Origin: Trichomonas tenax
Lineage: Eukaryota > Parabasalia > Trichomonadida > Trichomonadidae
Reading direction: 5' to 3'
DNA length: 64,000 nt
NCBI GenBank assembly: GCA_023091735.1
Contig: JALKBU010000005.1
Span: 62,001-126,000 of the forward strand
In this document: positions 48,170 through 58,597 of the stretch, in pieces
How positions within the stretch are numbered: position 1 is the stretch's first letter
Layout: each line of letters opens with the position of its first letter
The notes under the pieces: model-generated
What the model was told of the DNA's origin: nothing
The model's input: only the letters and a program-made list of their open reading frames with translations
Databases searched by the model: none
Position numbers and translations under genes: made by a program

Positions 48170-49819
48170 TTAATCATTGATACTGAGACTAGATTCAGTA
48201 TCTAATATACTAGACACAATTTCTCCGACACTTATATCATTCAAAGTGCTCTGTATCTTGGAGTCAATCTCAGAGTCATCATCTGAGATACCTTCAATAA
48301 GTCTGTTAATTGCACTTGTGTCAATACTAGAGCCTTCGTTGTTATAATAACTGCTTGCAGCATCACTAGGGGAGTAGCTTCCTGTTATCTGGCTGCCAGA
48401 TGTTGTTGCAAGTTCGCCATCATCTGATAACATTGATGCCAAATCAAGAGAGCTCAAGTCTTCGACATCAGATGGTAAGGCAAATATAGTGCCCAGCGGT
48501 GGAATCTCAATTCCTTTCTTCTGTGGTGGTTTAGTCTGTGGCTGCTGAATTGGTTGCTTAGGCTGCGGCTGCGGAGGCTCTAAATCCATAAACGGAGGTT
48601 CTGGTGTGGGCTGAGTGATAAGATGTGGTTGACTGAAGTTGTTTTTGGAACCAATATCAAGTTTCTGCTTGTTAGGTTTCACATCGAATGATTCTCGAAC
48701 AATTGTTTCCAATTGCAGCGTTTGCTTCTGCTTTGGAGCCGGTGTTGGTGAGATAATATCATCCTTTTGTCCACTCTCATCGATGCGAAGTGAAGGAGGA
48801 AACTCAAACTCAGGTCGATCGATATTGAAACTTGATCCGATCCTGACTGGTGGTTTATCTGGAACAGGGTTTGACACTGCTGGACCAGGAGAAATATATA
48901 ATGTGCTTTCTGGCTTTGGAGGTTGTTTGACAGGATCGATTGTTGGGCCTTGTTTAGAAACAAGCGTTCTGAGTGAGATTCTGCCTTGCGTTTGCGTTCC
49001 ATTATCGACAGTGTCAGCTGCAGAACACTGAACAGTTGCGGTCGCCATTGATCTTTCAACCGATATAGAAGTTGATGGAACATCTGGTTTCAACTGCGGT
49101 GTTGATGGCGATGTGGAGCTGCTTGTCTTTGGCTTCTGTTTTGCCTCTAAATCAGGAGCATCCCTCAAGATTTGATTGACAAATTGAAGCAAAAGATCAC
49201 CGAGAGCTTCCTCGGATGGCATCGATGAAGCAGTAAGTGGAGCATCGTTGATGATGCTCTGAATAAGTTCCATGCATCGTGCTTCGTATTGTGGAAGGAG
49301 AGCTTCTGTATTTGTCGCTTCATTTCGTTTTCTTGTTTCTTTCGTATTTGTTGCTTGTGTGTTGTACTGTATCACAGGCTTTGCGTTCTGTGTTTCGAAA
49401 ATTTGGATTGGAAAATGATATGTTGTCGTTAATTGATTTCTATAACTTTGTGTATCGCGATCTACGAGAGCAACTGGTGGTTTTGGCGGTGGCTTCTGTT
49501 CTTCGTGTTCTTCAGACTTCTTCTTGGGTTTTTCTTGAGGAATTTTTGTGAATTTCGAGAATATAAATTGATTTGTAAGCGATAGAGTTCTTTGTCTTAC
49601 AGGAATCAAGTCCTCAGAAGGTTCTTCATATAATTCTGCCTCGTCTATCTTGTATTTCTGGTTAATTCTGTTAAGCTGGTCCTGAGGAATATCTAATTTT
49701 TGGGGAATGAATTGGCTAAGAAAGTCATTTCCACTATCAATTGCAATCTCTCGCCGTGCCTTAAGATCATTCAATGATGAAACTAAATCGTGAATGATAG
49801 GTTTGTAATTTTTCGACAT
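48170..49819 (-). CDS. Long disordered Pro/Ser/Gln-rich protein, unrecognised
   Basis: 549 residues. The first 80 residues are helical (IIHDLVSSLNDLKARREIAI, LNRINQKYKIDEAELYE). The rest is low-complexity: KPPPKPPVALVDRDTQ, NTQATNTKETRKRNEATNTE, long Pro/Gln stretches (PPQPQPKQPIQQPQTKPPQK) and an acidic C-terminus with a recurring pattern of Ser, Asp and Leu (LSSLDLASMLSDDGEL, ISVGEIVSSILDTES). The repeated ATNTE/TQT and the final VGEI motif recall centrosomal TALPID3-type proteins, a weak hint only. Divergent from the ARM protein, with 103 bp between start codons. Confidence 0.8.
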   Translation of the reverse strand: MSKNYKPIIHDLVSSLNDLKARREIAIDSGNDFLSQFIPQKLDIPQDQLNRINQKYKIDEAELYEEPSEDLIPVRQRTLSLTNQFIFSKFTKIPQEKPKKKSEEHEEQKPPPKPPVALVDRDTQSYRNQLTTTYHFPIQIFETQNAKPVIQYNTQATNTKETRKRNEATNTEALLPQYEARCMELIQSIINDAPLTASSMPSEEALGDLLLQFVNQILRDAPDLEAKQKPKTSSSTSPSTPQLKPDVPSTSISVERSMATATVQCSAADTVDNGTQTQGRISLRTLVSKQGPTIDPVKQPPKPESTLYISPGPAVSNPVPDKPPVRIGSSFNIDRPEFEFPPSLRIDESGQKDDIISPTPAPKQKQTLQLETIVRESFDVKPNKQKLDIGSKNNFSQPHLITQPTPEPPFMDLEPPQPQPKQPIQQPQTKPPQKKGIEIPPLGTIFALPSDVEDLSSLDLASMLSDDGELATTSGSQITGSYSPSDAASSYYNNEGSSIDTSAINRLIEGISDDDSEIDSKIQSTLNDISVGEIVSSILDTESSLSIND

Positions 49820-49922
49820 TCAAGATTTTTTGCACGTTTAGAGATTTTGATATCTGACATCTCAAAATTACATGCCAAGAAATATAAAATTTTGCCGTGT
49901 AAAATAGAGGCAAAAATTTAAG

Positions 49923-51269
49923 ATGCATGGCGTTACATATGAGGGAAACAGGCGTGATGATAAAGCTAATTCTATCATCGAAAACCGTGGAGTTACTGTA
50001 ACACAGCATTTCGGAGTCGGTGCGATCGAAAATGAGAGTTTCGATGATATTCAAATCCAAATCAACCAACTTCATTCACCAGAGTTATCTAATAAGCTTC
50101 TCGCTGTTGAATATTTCGTTAGTTTCCTAGAAGATCAGTTTATTCCTCCTGTAATGATGGAAGATTTTCGTAATTCGATTATTGGACTCTTAAATGTCGC
50201 TGAACAACTTGACCAACATCATGTTGAAAATATACTTATTATTTTATCTTTAATTATCGAATTTTTTGAACCAGATTTCGATTATGCTTCATTGTTTAAC
50301 AGAATTTGGCAATTCTTACCAAACACTGAAGCCTTCAATTTGCTGGCTGCAATTATTAAACAATGCAGCGAAATTGCAATACAATTTCTTCAAAATCCAG
50401 AATATTGTTTAGCAATCAAGAATTTCTTAATTAACGAATCAGAAGAACTAAGAAATTCTGCAGCTTTACTCATTTTCTCACTTTCGAGCATTAAAGACAA
50501 TATTATTTTTATGCGCGAATTCTTTGACGTAGTCATTCAAAATTTAGTAAATCCAAACGAAGAATCTGATAATGCCAAGATTTACACAGCTATTTTAACC
50601 GAATTTGCATCATCAGATGCTGGTTTAACAATGATTTCCGAAGAAACACAGATTGCGACTGCATTCAAGAGTATCATTCATTTTGATGAGTTGAAATCCG
50701 ATGCGCTCAAGTTCCTTCTAGAGATTGGAAAGAGCAGCAAAAACTGCTTTAAGATATTCACAAAGTTAGAAGCCTTCGATTTCTTGATGATGTCTTTGGG
50801 CAGTAGCAACAAGACACAAATCAAACTTGCACTTCGAATTTTCTTCTGCATTGCAGAAAACGGAGAATCTGGAATTCAGTATCTTTTCGAATCAGATGTT
50901 GCAGCTTCCATTATGGCAATGAGACATCAATATGATAATGCCTGTGATCAATTAATTGTGGAGTTGCTCTGCTGCTTCTTCTATAACGGAAATAGTGATA
51001 TTATGAATAAATTGCTGAGCGATGAACTCATCCCAGAATTAATGACATATTTGGACTTAGACTCTCGTAGTTTAAGAATTTCAATCCTTAGAGCACTACA
51101 AGCCATAGTTGCTGATTTATTCTTGCAAGGAAATACAGCAGCTATTGAGGCAATCGCTGGTGATGATGATATTATGGATAGAATTTATTCCATTACAGAA
51201 GATTTTGAAGGGCAGAAAGAAGGTGTCATTGCTAACTGTATTTATAACCAACTCTCAGGAGAGCAATAG
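49923..51269 (+). CDS. ARM/HEAT-repeat protein, importin-alpha-like solenoid
   Basis: 448 residues. Starts MHGVTYEGNRRDDKANS; the first 40 residues are polar and may correspond to a short IBB-like or unstructured leader. From about residue 45 onward the protein is an alpha-solenoid of about nine 40-residue repeats (SNKLLAVEYFVSFLED, ENILIILSLIIEFFE, LRNSAALLIFSLSS, DALKFLLEIGKSS, KTQIKLALRIFFCIAENG, SLRISILRALQAIVADL). The canonical importin-alpha NLS-pocket W-x-x-x-N pairs are not visible, so it is only an ARM-fold relative, common in trichomonads. No membrane segment. Confidence 0.82.
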   Translation: MHGVTYEGNRRDDKANSIIENRGVTVTQHFGVGAIENESFDDIQIQINQLHSPELSNKLLAVEYFVSFLEDQFIPPVMMEDFRNSIIGLLNVAEQLDQHHVENILIILSLIIEFFEPDFDYASLFNRIWQFLPNTEAFNLLAAIIKQCSEIAIQFLQNPEYCLAIKNFLINESEELRNSAALLIFSLSSIKDNIIFMREFFDVVIQNLVNPNEESDNAKIYTAILTEFASSDAGLTMISEETQIATAFKSIIHFDELKSDALKFLLEIGKSSKNCFKIFTKLEAFDFLMMSLGSSNKTQIKLALRIFFCIAENGESGIQYLFESDVAASIMAMRHQYDNACDQLIVELLCCFFYNGNSDIMNKLLSDELIPELMTYLDLDSRSLRISILRALQAIVADLFLQGNTAAIEAIAGDDDIMDRIYSITEDFEGQKEGVIANCIYNQLSGEQ

Positions 51270-51333
51270 AGTATATACTATAAATAAACATATGAAGCTA
51301 TCTATTTAATAAAAACAGTAATATTTTTATAAA

Positions 51334-54300
51334 TCACTTCTTTGATTCAGGAATTGATGGTTTCGATTTCTCTTCAGTTGCTCTTTCATGCCTAACAACA
51401 CTCTGAAGCTGGGCAATAATATCAAGAATTTCAGGAGTGAGACTTTCCAAGTTTTCTTGAGGGACCTTGATCGAGTCAATATCGATGCTCGGTATCAAAG
51501 CGACTTTAACTGGCCTTTTGTCTTCGCGCGGTCTCTCTCCAGAAAATAGCTTCTTCGTACTAACTTGGTATCTTCTTCGAAGCCAATGCGCGGTTTTCAT
51601 AGCGATGAGACAAGAATACCAAGTTGGAGGTAGCAATGTTATTTGCTTCTGCTTATCACCACATACAACCTCGATAGCATTTCCAGCTTCGATAAGAACA
51701 TTATGGCAGTTCTTGCATATTGTCTTCTGGAAAATTGCACAGATATGGAAAGGTTCCCAGAGATACTCAAATGGTAATGAAATTATTACTTCACATAACC
51801 AATGGCATTTCATGGCATCTGATTTCAAGTCCATTTGGGAATATAATTTTGTGGCTAAAGTTGAAAGGATATCTTTCCTGATTATAGGATTCTTGATAAT
51901 GTTGAACAACTCAACGATTCCAGTTCGTTTGGAACGTTCTGGAAAGGCGTTGACATATTCATAGGCTGATTCAATTCCATCAGCAATCCTGGTTTTGAGA
52001 GCACTCTCAAGTGATGATATCGATGCATTTTTGAGGATTTCGGCTGCATTAGCACTACATTCTGAACTGCAGAGCATTGCAATTACAAACGGAAGTACTT
52101 CATGCGCATTAATTAAACCATGCGATAGGCTGATCTTGACTAAGGCTAAGGCGTCACTCCTGACACTTTCAAGTTGATGCCTGAAGCATTGCGTTATCTG
52201 CTTCGTATATTGGCCGATAAGAGGAGCAGCAGAGTTGCCTTTAATTTCATCGATGGCTGTAACGAAGTCTACCTTTGCTTCTTCTACCAAAAGGGTCTTA
52301 ATAAAAGATAGAGCATCGGCATCATCACCTCGTTTGAATGCCATTCCAACAAGATTTCTTCCAACTCTGATCTGGGAGGGATCTTTCAGGCATATGTCAA
52401 CAAATGCTGCAAGAACACGATGCCTAACAGCAGGAGAATCTCCCATATAGAATCTTCCCAAAATAGAGGCAACTTTATTGACATTGCCTTGCGGAGAAAC
52501 CCAGCCCGCTAATCTCAACAACACGCCTGTTACAAAAATGGCTCTGAGGACAGAATTCTCATCGACATTTGCACCAGCTGATGATTGAAGAAGAATATCA
52601 GCATATTGAATCTGCATTGATCTAACAATCGGATCCATTGGGGTGATGTTTGTGACTATATTGACAATCAGTTCAAGTGTAACTCTGACAACAGAAGTTC
52701 CTCGTGTACAAACAAGGCTTTCTAGATATGAAAGTAATAAAGAGAAACTATCCATAGCCGGGAACAAGATGTGTGGAACAATAAAATTCATTGATTGAAT
52801 AAGGAATGTAATTGAAATATCAGATTCTGCAGACATTATAGCAGTGATAAGAGATTCATGTTTTTCAGTTGCGCATGATGGAAGGACACTAGAAAAGTTC
52901 AAGCATATTCTGCTATTGATTTCAGAAGGATCATCGCATGCAACAATGACTGATTGCTGGACAATTTCTCTAACTTTTTCCGGGAATTTAACGAAGCAAT
53001 CTTTCACAAACTGTGTCCACCACTTGTTTGTCTCAATATCGATTGATTTAGCAATATCTACAAATATCGTAAATGGATCATCAGAATATTCGAATAGAGA
53101 TTGCATTAATAAAGATTTCGCCGAAACTCGAACTGCATTAACTTCATCTTCGATTTTGGAAACTAAAATATGACATAATTTTGGAAATTGTGTCTGATCT
53201 GCTGATTGTGCGAGTGAACCCATTGTTACCAATGCTTGGCGGACAATGGACGGCGAAGTGTCTTTAAGGCACTCTATAATTAAAGGGAAGTATGGTGATT
53301 TAATCTGTTCATTCTGTTCTATATATGTAGAAACAAGTCTAAGAGCCGCATCTCTAATGCTTCCACATGGATCTACAAAGGCACCTTGAATTAATGGAAC
53401 TAAATCAGGATGATAAAGGAAATTCGTATTTTTCGAAACAACTTGATCAAAGCCCTTTAATGCCATACCTCTGATTGTGGAACTTGTGTTTTTAAGACCG
53501 CAAAGCAATCTCGAAATGATCACAAGAACTGAATTGAACACGCTATAACGGGAACACATGACAACGTGTAATTGTTCAACTTCAGAGAATTTCAATGGAA
53601 CTACTTCAGGAATCTGGCAATGCCAACATTGATCTAAGAAATCAGATTCATTCTGATCCATGTTCTTCAAAGAGGACCAATGAGAAACATGGCAGAAAAT
53701 TGCTGTGTCATCTGTATCTAAAAGTTTTAGGGTTTGTTTGACAAATGACAGAATGCAAAACTCAGAGAGAATCCTATGCTTTTCGTTATCAGGAAACTTC
53801 TCATTTATCTCAACATTGCTATCTTCTATTTGAGCAACTCTAAGAATTTCGGGAGTGAATTCGATCTTAAAATCAGACTGCATTTTTTCTCTGAAAGCCA
53901 AAACGGCAGATAATCCCTTGCAAAATGCTGTGATAGCAACCCTAGTGAGTGGCGACTTCTTAGTGATATGCTTGTATAAGAGATTGAGCAAATAAGGAAG
54001 GATTGAGACAGAAGCTGGGTATTGAGGATGTGTTAAACAAATAAAAACATCGTTCGAGAACATTTCAATATATTTCGGCTCCAGTTCCTCGAGCTTGTTC
54101 AATATATCTTGGACAACATCAGAATTGCAGCAATCGCTTGAGTTTGGATAAATTGATGATGCTTGAATGATATTAAAAAGAATTGCTGAGAAGGCATTGA
54201 TCTGCACACGTTCTGTTTTTGCGAAAACAAGTGATTTTGGTTTGCCAACTTTCCTTTCTATGTTATAAAACAATTCGCCTAAAATTTGGCTCCTTTCGAG

Positions 54301-54765
54301 TTCATAACGTTTAAAAATTGCTGAAATAAGTGAACACGATGCAGCTTGTAATGGTGAAGATGATGCTGAGTTGAAATAAAATTCAACAGCAAAAGTTACA
54401 AAGAAACTTAAATGTGAGTCAGGTAAAGCGCATCTATCGATAAGTTTAGCACAAAGGCGAATTATTGGAAACATTTTATGTAGCAAAATATTGTTTTCTT
54501 GTGTTTTTAAGAAATTATCCCCGCAAAACTTGAAAATACTTCTCAATATCGTGTTCATTTGGACCTCTTTATATAGCATTGTAGGCATATCATTCGCAGC
54601 ATAAAAACTCAGACAAATTTCAATCAATTCGAATTGAAATTCATTAGTTTGCTTTATAAAATCGCATTGTTTCTGTATAAATTTCGAAATTATATTGATA
54701 TTAACTTCAGATATCTGTTTAATCCTCGCTAATTCAAAAACATGAGCTGATATTTCGCGAATCAT
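51334..54765 (-). CDS. SCC2: SCC2/NIPBL-type cohesin loader (HEAT repeats)
   Basis: 1143 residues from the ATG at 54765. The open frame extends 44 codons further to a TTG at 54897 just after an in-frame TAA, but no earlier ATG exists. The diagnostic SCC2 HEAT block lies at about residues 420-560: STIRGMALKGFDQVV, LIQGAFVDPCGSIRDAALRLV, YFPLIIECLKDTSPSIVRQALVTM, KIEDEVNAVRVSAKSLL. The C-terminal part carries ITQCFRHQLESVRSDALALV and LSHGLINAHEVLPFVIAML, matching the conserved SCC2 C-terminal region. The protein loads cohesin on chromosomes. It is much smaller than vertebrate NIPBL, as in other protists, and lacks the long disordered N-terminus. Confidence 0.85.
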   Translation of the reverse strand: MIREISAHVFELARIKQISEVNINIISKFIQKQCDFIKQTNEFQFELIEICLSFYAANDMPTMLYKEVQMNTILRSIFKFCGDNFLKTQENNILLHKMFPIIRLCAKLIDRCALPDSHLSFFVTFAVEFYFNSASSSPLQAASCSLISAIFKRYELERSQILGELFYNIERKVGKPKSLVFAKTERVQINAFSAILFNIIQASSIYPNSSDCCNSDVVQDILNKLEELEPKYIEMFSNDVFICLTHPQYPASVSILPYLLNLLYKHITKKSPLTRVAITAFCKGLSAVLAFREKMQSDFKIEFTPEILRVAQIEDSNVEINEKFPDNEKHRILSEFCILSFVKQTLKLLDTDDTAIFCHVSHWSSLKNMDQNESDFLDQCWHCQIPEVVPLKFSEVEQLHVVMCSRYSVFNSVLVIISRLLCGLKNTSSTIRGMALKGFDQVVSKNTNFLYHPDLVPLIQGAFVDPCGSIRDAALRLVSTYIEQNEQIKSPYFPLIIECLKDTSPSIVRQALVTMGSLAQSADQTQFPKLCHILVSKIEDEVNAVRVSAKSLLMQSLFEYSDDPFTIFVDIAKSIDIETNKWWTQFVKDCFVKFPEKVREIVQQSVIVACDDPSEINSRICLNFSSVLPSCATEKHESLITAIMSAESDISITFLIQSMNFIVPHILFPAMDSFSLLLSYLESLVCTRGTSVVRVTLELIVNIVTNITPMDPIVRSMQIQYADILLQSSAGANVDENSVLRAIFVTGVLLRLAGWVSPQGNVNKVASILGRFYMGDSPAVRHRVLAAFVDICLKDPSQIRVGRNLVGMAFKRGDDADALSFIKTLLVEEAKVDFVTAIDEIKGNSAAPLIGQYTKQITQCFRHQLESVRSDALALVKISLSHGLINAHEVLPFVIAMLCSSECSANAAEILKNASISSLESALKTRIADGIESAYEYVNAFPERSKRTGIVELFNIIKNPIIRKDILSTLATKLYSQMDLKSDAMKCHWLCEVIISLPFEYLWEPFHICAIFQKTICKNCHNVLIEAGNAIEVVCGDKQKQITLLPPTWYSCLIAMKTAHWLRRRYQVSTKKLFSGERPREDKRPVKVALIPSIDIDSIKVPQENLESLTPEILDIIAQLQSVVRHERATEEKSKPSIPESKK

Positions 54766-54908
54766 AGAGTTAGAAAGAATGTCAACTTCAGAATATTTCT
54801 GGAGAATATCCGAACAACGTTTGGCTGGTGTTACATAGTTGCTTTCCAGTTCAACTTTGGGTAAATCAGCCGACAATTTATTTTGTGAGCTTTCCAATTA
54901 AAAAGGGT

Positions 54909-54914
54909 AAAAAA
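54909..54914 (-). terminator. RNA polymerase III terminator of tRNA-Pro
   Basis: Six T residues on the minus strand directly follow the 3' end of the tRNA gene, as expected for Pol III termination. Confidence 0.8.
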
Positions 54915-54986
54915 GGGGCCAACCGGGAATCGAACCCGGGACCTCACGCACCCGAAGCGCGAATCATTCCGCTAGACCATTGACCC
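54915..54986 (-). tRNA. tRNA-Pro (anticodon CGG)
   Basis: 72 bases, read on the minus strand. The acceptor stem GGGTCAA pairs with TTGGCCC (one G-U pair). The anticodon arm CGCGC/GCGTG encloses loop TTCGGGT with anticodon CGG. The T arm is CCGGG-TTCGATT-CCCGG. The A box (TGGTCTAGCGG) and B box (GGTTCGATTCC) are present. No intron, no encoded CCA. It sits just upstream of the cohesin-loader gene on the same strand. Confidence 0.95.
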
Positions 54987-55300
54987 ACTCATTGAACTGT
55001 GAACTTTATATATCAAAGATATCAAAAGCATGATTAATGAAATTCTCAAGATCAGTCCTTCCAAATGGAACGTTTAATTTCATGTTACTTCTCTTCAAAG
55101 CATTGATTTCTCTTCATTTGTGTATCATTTTGAATTCTTTTATTGACAATCATTTGAATACAAGGTAATTACGCCTTTTTAAAAGACGTTACGCCTATCC
55201 GAATGTTAACGCAAGATCTGAAGCACACTTTGTAGGGCATATTCTCTAATCAGCTTCTACATGTGATGTTCAGAGTAACATAGTCTGCTGGCTAATAGCT
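54987..55300. other. 314-bp spacer, tRNA upstream region
   Basis: Contains TTACGCC twice (about 55168 and 55190, around a short AAAAGACG) but nothing that I recognise as a gene. It includes the promoters of the membrane-protein gene and upstream tRNA flank. Confidence 0.5.
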
Positions 55301-55348
55301 ATGCGTTGGCCATTCAGGGTGTCGAAGCTTTTCAATGGCAACATCAGA

Positions 55349-56245
55349 ATGAGCAATGTTAAATTAATAAGGTTATGCATTTCTGTGGTGTTATTAATCT
55401 TTTTCTTACTATCTTTTCGGACACACAATCCAATAGAGATCGATGGTGAACAGTACACAATACCGCCATTTGATCAGTTGGTACCAGGAAAGAAAAATCC
55501 TTTCATGGATAAAGTTAAAGAGATTGTGAAATCTCAAGACAAAGAAAAAATTGCAAAAATTATGTCTGAATTTATCAGAATTGACGAACCTTTTATTGAA
55601 TCAAAACGAAATGTTAAATTGCCTGATTGTGGAGTTCAAAATACAATTAAACTTGATGATGGATCTTGCAAATGCATCGAAGGATATATCCACGAAGGCG
55701 ATATTCTATCTACAGGGTGCTGGAAATGCGATCATTGTCATAGAAACGCATCTTGTATATATCCTGGAAAATGTTTGTGTAAACCTGGTTTAATTGGTGA
55801 TGGAATTGATTTTTGTGATGCTCCAGAGCCAATGTTGCTGAATGCAACATTAAATCGCAATCGAATTGAAATTTCATTTGAAAAACCGGAAAATTATACG
55901 CCAATTGAAGTATATTGCCGTTGCGGAATGAATGAAATGCATGGAAATCTTACTAATTCCACAACGGGTACTTGTTTATGGATATCAAATGATAAACCTC
56001 AGTTTGTGAGTATTTCATTTGATCGAAACTCGTGGTCATCTACAAGAGTTCTCATTGATACCACACCAAAGTTCAAAATCGGAAAAATTATTTTTGGTTT
56101 TGTCTTGGTTGCGATTGCCCTTGCTGCTTATGCTATCATTGGATCTCGAAGAAGCAAAGAGCTTAAATCGGATGAGGAACAGCCATTCATTCCCAAAGAA
56201 GAAAAGAAGAAACTTGAACTCGTAAGAAGACGTGATGTTCTCTAA
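55349..56245 (+). CDS. Type I membrane protein with Cys-rich EGF-like ectodomain
   Basis: 298 residues from the ATG at 55349, which gives a clean signal peptide/anchor (KLIRLCISVVLLIFFLLSF); an upstream in-frame ATG at 55301 is possible. Residues about 90-165 form two Cys-rich EGF-like units (DGSCKCIEGYI, CWKCDHCHRNASC, PGKCLCKPGLIGDGIDFC). A beta-sandwich-like stretch with several N-glycosylation sites follows, then a transmembrane segment (IIFGFVLVAIALAAYAIIG) and a basic, acidic-spotted tail of about 30 residues. The tail end (EQPFIPKEEKKKLELVRRRD) could hold sorting signals. Predicted surface or endomembrane glycoprotein. Confidence 0.82.
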   Translation: MSNVKLIRLCISVVLLIFFLLSFRTHNPIEIDGEQYTIPPFDQLVPGKKNPFMDKVKEIVKSQDKEKIAKIMSEFIRIDEPFIESKRNVKLPDCGVQNTIKLDDGSCKCIEGYIHEGDILSTGCWKCDHCHRNASCIYPGKCLCKPGLIGDGIDFCDAPEPMLLNATLNRNRIEISFEKPENYTPIEVYCRCGMNEMHGNLTNSTTGTCLWISNDKPQFVSISFDRNSWSSTRVLIDTTPKFKIGKIIFGFVLVAIALAAYAIIGSRRSKELKSDEEQPFIPKEEKKKLELVRRRDVL

Positions 56246-56782
56246 TGTTTTTATTCGTATATTTTGTTTATAAACTATCCTATATTTGTGGTAAGATTCA
56301 TGAATAGATTCACCCGAGAAAACATAGCAATTATGTTTTTAAGCATATCGTTTTCCATGAAAATAGGGCCTCCGGCGACAATGGTGTCTAGACACACTTT
56401 AGTTGGGGGGACCCCTTGTAACGAAAAGTGTCATTTTAAAAGTGAGTGCATGATCCTTCAATTGTCATGCTTTGTACAGCGACCTTCTCACTTGGAAGTG
56501 AATGTTATCACCTTTTTAGCATCTTGAAGCGTTTAAATGATGCCGATTTAACATATTAAAACGTTTTCGGAGCCATTTGGCTTTATAACTTACAAATAGT
56601 CATCTGCGACGAATAGCTGTCGCGTTTCTGCATTTAGAATACAAGCCGAAACCCTTTTTGTCTTCGATCGAACTCATTTCAATATGAACAGGTTCTTTGT
56701 CCTTATTACTTACAGTCAGTCAGCTGCTATGGCCTGTCGTAATGTTTCTACCTTTATTTTACAAATAAACATTTTTTAATTT

Positions 56783-56898
56783 TGATATTATTAAATATTT
56801 CCAGAATTGCTCAATTTCTGGTTGATTTTCTACAGAGCCTCGCTTATATTGAGGAAATCAACCACAAATTAAGCAATTTTGAAAATACTTAATAATAT
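56783..56898. repeat. Long near-perfect inverted repeat (~48-bp arms)
   Basis: The left arm 56783-56830 contains GAATTGCTCAATTTCTGGTT; the right arm 56851-56898, in reverse complement, contains AAATTGCTTAATTTGTGGTT. Matches extend through both arms (ATATTATTAA...GATTT). The loop is 20 bases (56831-56850). Confidence 0.8.
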
Positions 56899-56990
56899 AT
56901 CAAATGATATTTATGGTATTTTGTAGGATAAATAAGAGAATAACATGCTGGCATCAACTAGATATCATTATGTTGTGTTCTAAGTAAAGA

Positions 56991-57112
56991 GTCGAAATCG
57001 TTTGAAATGTGATAGAAAACATCTGATTTCTGGCTCAAAATATGCTGCTAGTTATATAGCAGGATATAGTGAGCCAGAAATCAGGTGTTTCCGATCAAAT
57101 TTGTCGAAATAA
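56991..57112. repeat. Inverted repeat (~55-bp arms, tiny loop)
   Basis: The left arm about 56991-57049 holds CATCTGATTTCTGGCTCAAA. The right arm about 57058-57112, in reverse complement, holds CACCTGATTTCTGGCTCACT; both begin with GTCGAAAT/TTTCGAC-type ends. The loop is under 10 bases. Confidence 0.8.
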
Positions 57113-57119
57113 TGCGTTT

Positions 57120-57233
57120 TGAAATAAATTTCGACCTGCAGGAGCCATAAATCGTCCTGCTGGGCACATACACTTGCACCGTGCTCGTTCAGTAAGACAA
57201 TTAACGGCTTTTGTAGATCGAAATTTATTTTGT
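57120..57233. repeat. Inverted repeat flanking 80 bp of GC-richer sequence
   Basis: AAATAAATTTCGA near 57122-57134 is exactly inverted as TCGAAATTTATTT near 57218-57230. The enclosed sequence (CTGCAGGAGCC...GCTCGTTC) is less AT-rich than its surroundings. Confidence 0.7.
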
Positions 57234-57641
57234 ACGATTGTGTTATGCTAAAATGACTGACTTTCAAGAAGCATACTTCCTAGCTTGCTTGTGTGCTAGG
57301 CAATGTGTAGTGATAGATAGTTATTGTAACTGAATTTGATAAAGCGTAAATCTGTAATCTATTTAGCTCAATAGAACGAGTACATGATGTTGGATTGGGT
57401 CAAAAATTACAGACATCAATTTTCGTTGCCATGATTGCAATCTAAGAATAGTTGAAACCATATACTAGAAATGAGCATGCATTGTTCTGGCAAAAGAGTC
57501 TGATGTGCTCCTAGCCCCTTGACATCAAGCCAAACTAGAAATATCCATTACAAGATTTGCAATGAAAATATTAAGCATGATTCTTCATGCGATATTGGCT
57601 TAAAAGGGTAAATAATAGTTTGTTTTGGGAATGGGTAAAAT

Positions 57642-57714
57642 TGTGGGTATCTGGACAAGCAGTTTTACACCCTCAAAATTGAATGGTGTCTGGCCAAACC
57701 TCCAGACACCCACA
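57642..57714. repeat. Short hairpin related to the MITE arm
   Basis: TGTGGGTATCTGGA (57642-57655) pairs with TCCAGACACCCACA (57701-57714). The loop includes CTCAAAATTGAATGG, resembling the small palindrome in the MITE arms. Confidence 0.55.
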
Positions 57715-58597
57715 AAAAAAGTTATGTTGCATGATATGCATGCTTATATAAAATAAAACATATTGGCTGAATTAAAATTGCAAAATAAAGATTTTTTTCT
57801 AACAGAAAAAGACTTTATCAATAAATATTTTATTTTTTCGACAGACACAACATATTAGACAATCACACAGCTTTTTTGACATAAGATTCCTACTTCCAGA
57901 ACATGCTTATGTTTTTAATACTAGCATAAACTGCTCATTAAAATTTGGGATTGATAGGAAATTGAGAAACCTCATAGAAAAATTCTATAATTTTATTTAA
58001 ATTTTGTCAGAACCTTAAACATGTATTTTTATTTTTTTACATAATAGAGTTTATATATATAAAAATACCTAAGAAGATGTCAGCATTGATAGGGTGCATA
58101 CCATCATCACATACTGTTAGATTAAAAATGCTGCGAATTGAGAGAAATGTCATTGATTGCCATCAAAACTCTACAACATTATACTGTATAGGTTAATAAT
58201 TTGATGCAAAGCATAAATGAAATGTTCTCGATGAAATCAAACAAGTTTTCATGAGAAGCTTAATATCAAATCGTGGACTCAGCAGAAAATACAGCTTCTG
58301 TAGATGAATAAGGATTCGACCAAAATCACGTCCAAATATAACAACTATTACGTACCTGATAAGGAGATTTGATGTTGAGGATAATGAGTTTTTGGGCAAA
58401 ATATTAACCGAATAAAAGTCTATCTTAATTACATGATGATGTAATAATAAAGCCCGAAAGCTATTTGAATGCGTATAATCGAGCAGGAATTGAAGGCAGA
58501 TTAATGTATAAATTTCTGGACTTTTTGATCTAGAGTCTTCGCCTATATCTTCGGGATCAGCCGTGAAATGACTTATTTTGATTTTTAGTTTAACATT

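Larger units (their letters stand above)
56246..58597. other. 2.35-kb gene-free region rich in foldback repeats
   Basis: No credible gene. It contains three inverted repeats (56783-56898, 56991-57112, 57120-57233), a separate hairpin related to the MITE arm (57642-57714) and small palindromes such as GCGACGAATAGCTGTCGC near 56608 and GCATGATTCTTCATGC near 57575. The section 57730-58590 is AT-rich with nothing recognised. Confidence 0.65.

Noticed and set aside
54766..54897. Extending the cohesin loader to the TTG at 54897
   Set aside because: TTG is not expected to initiate in this lineage and a TAA directly precedes it; the first ATG is at 54765.
57052..57267. A 71-codon ORF within the foldback cluster
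   Set aside because: It spans inverted repeat arms and has no recognisable features.
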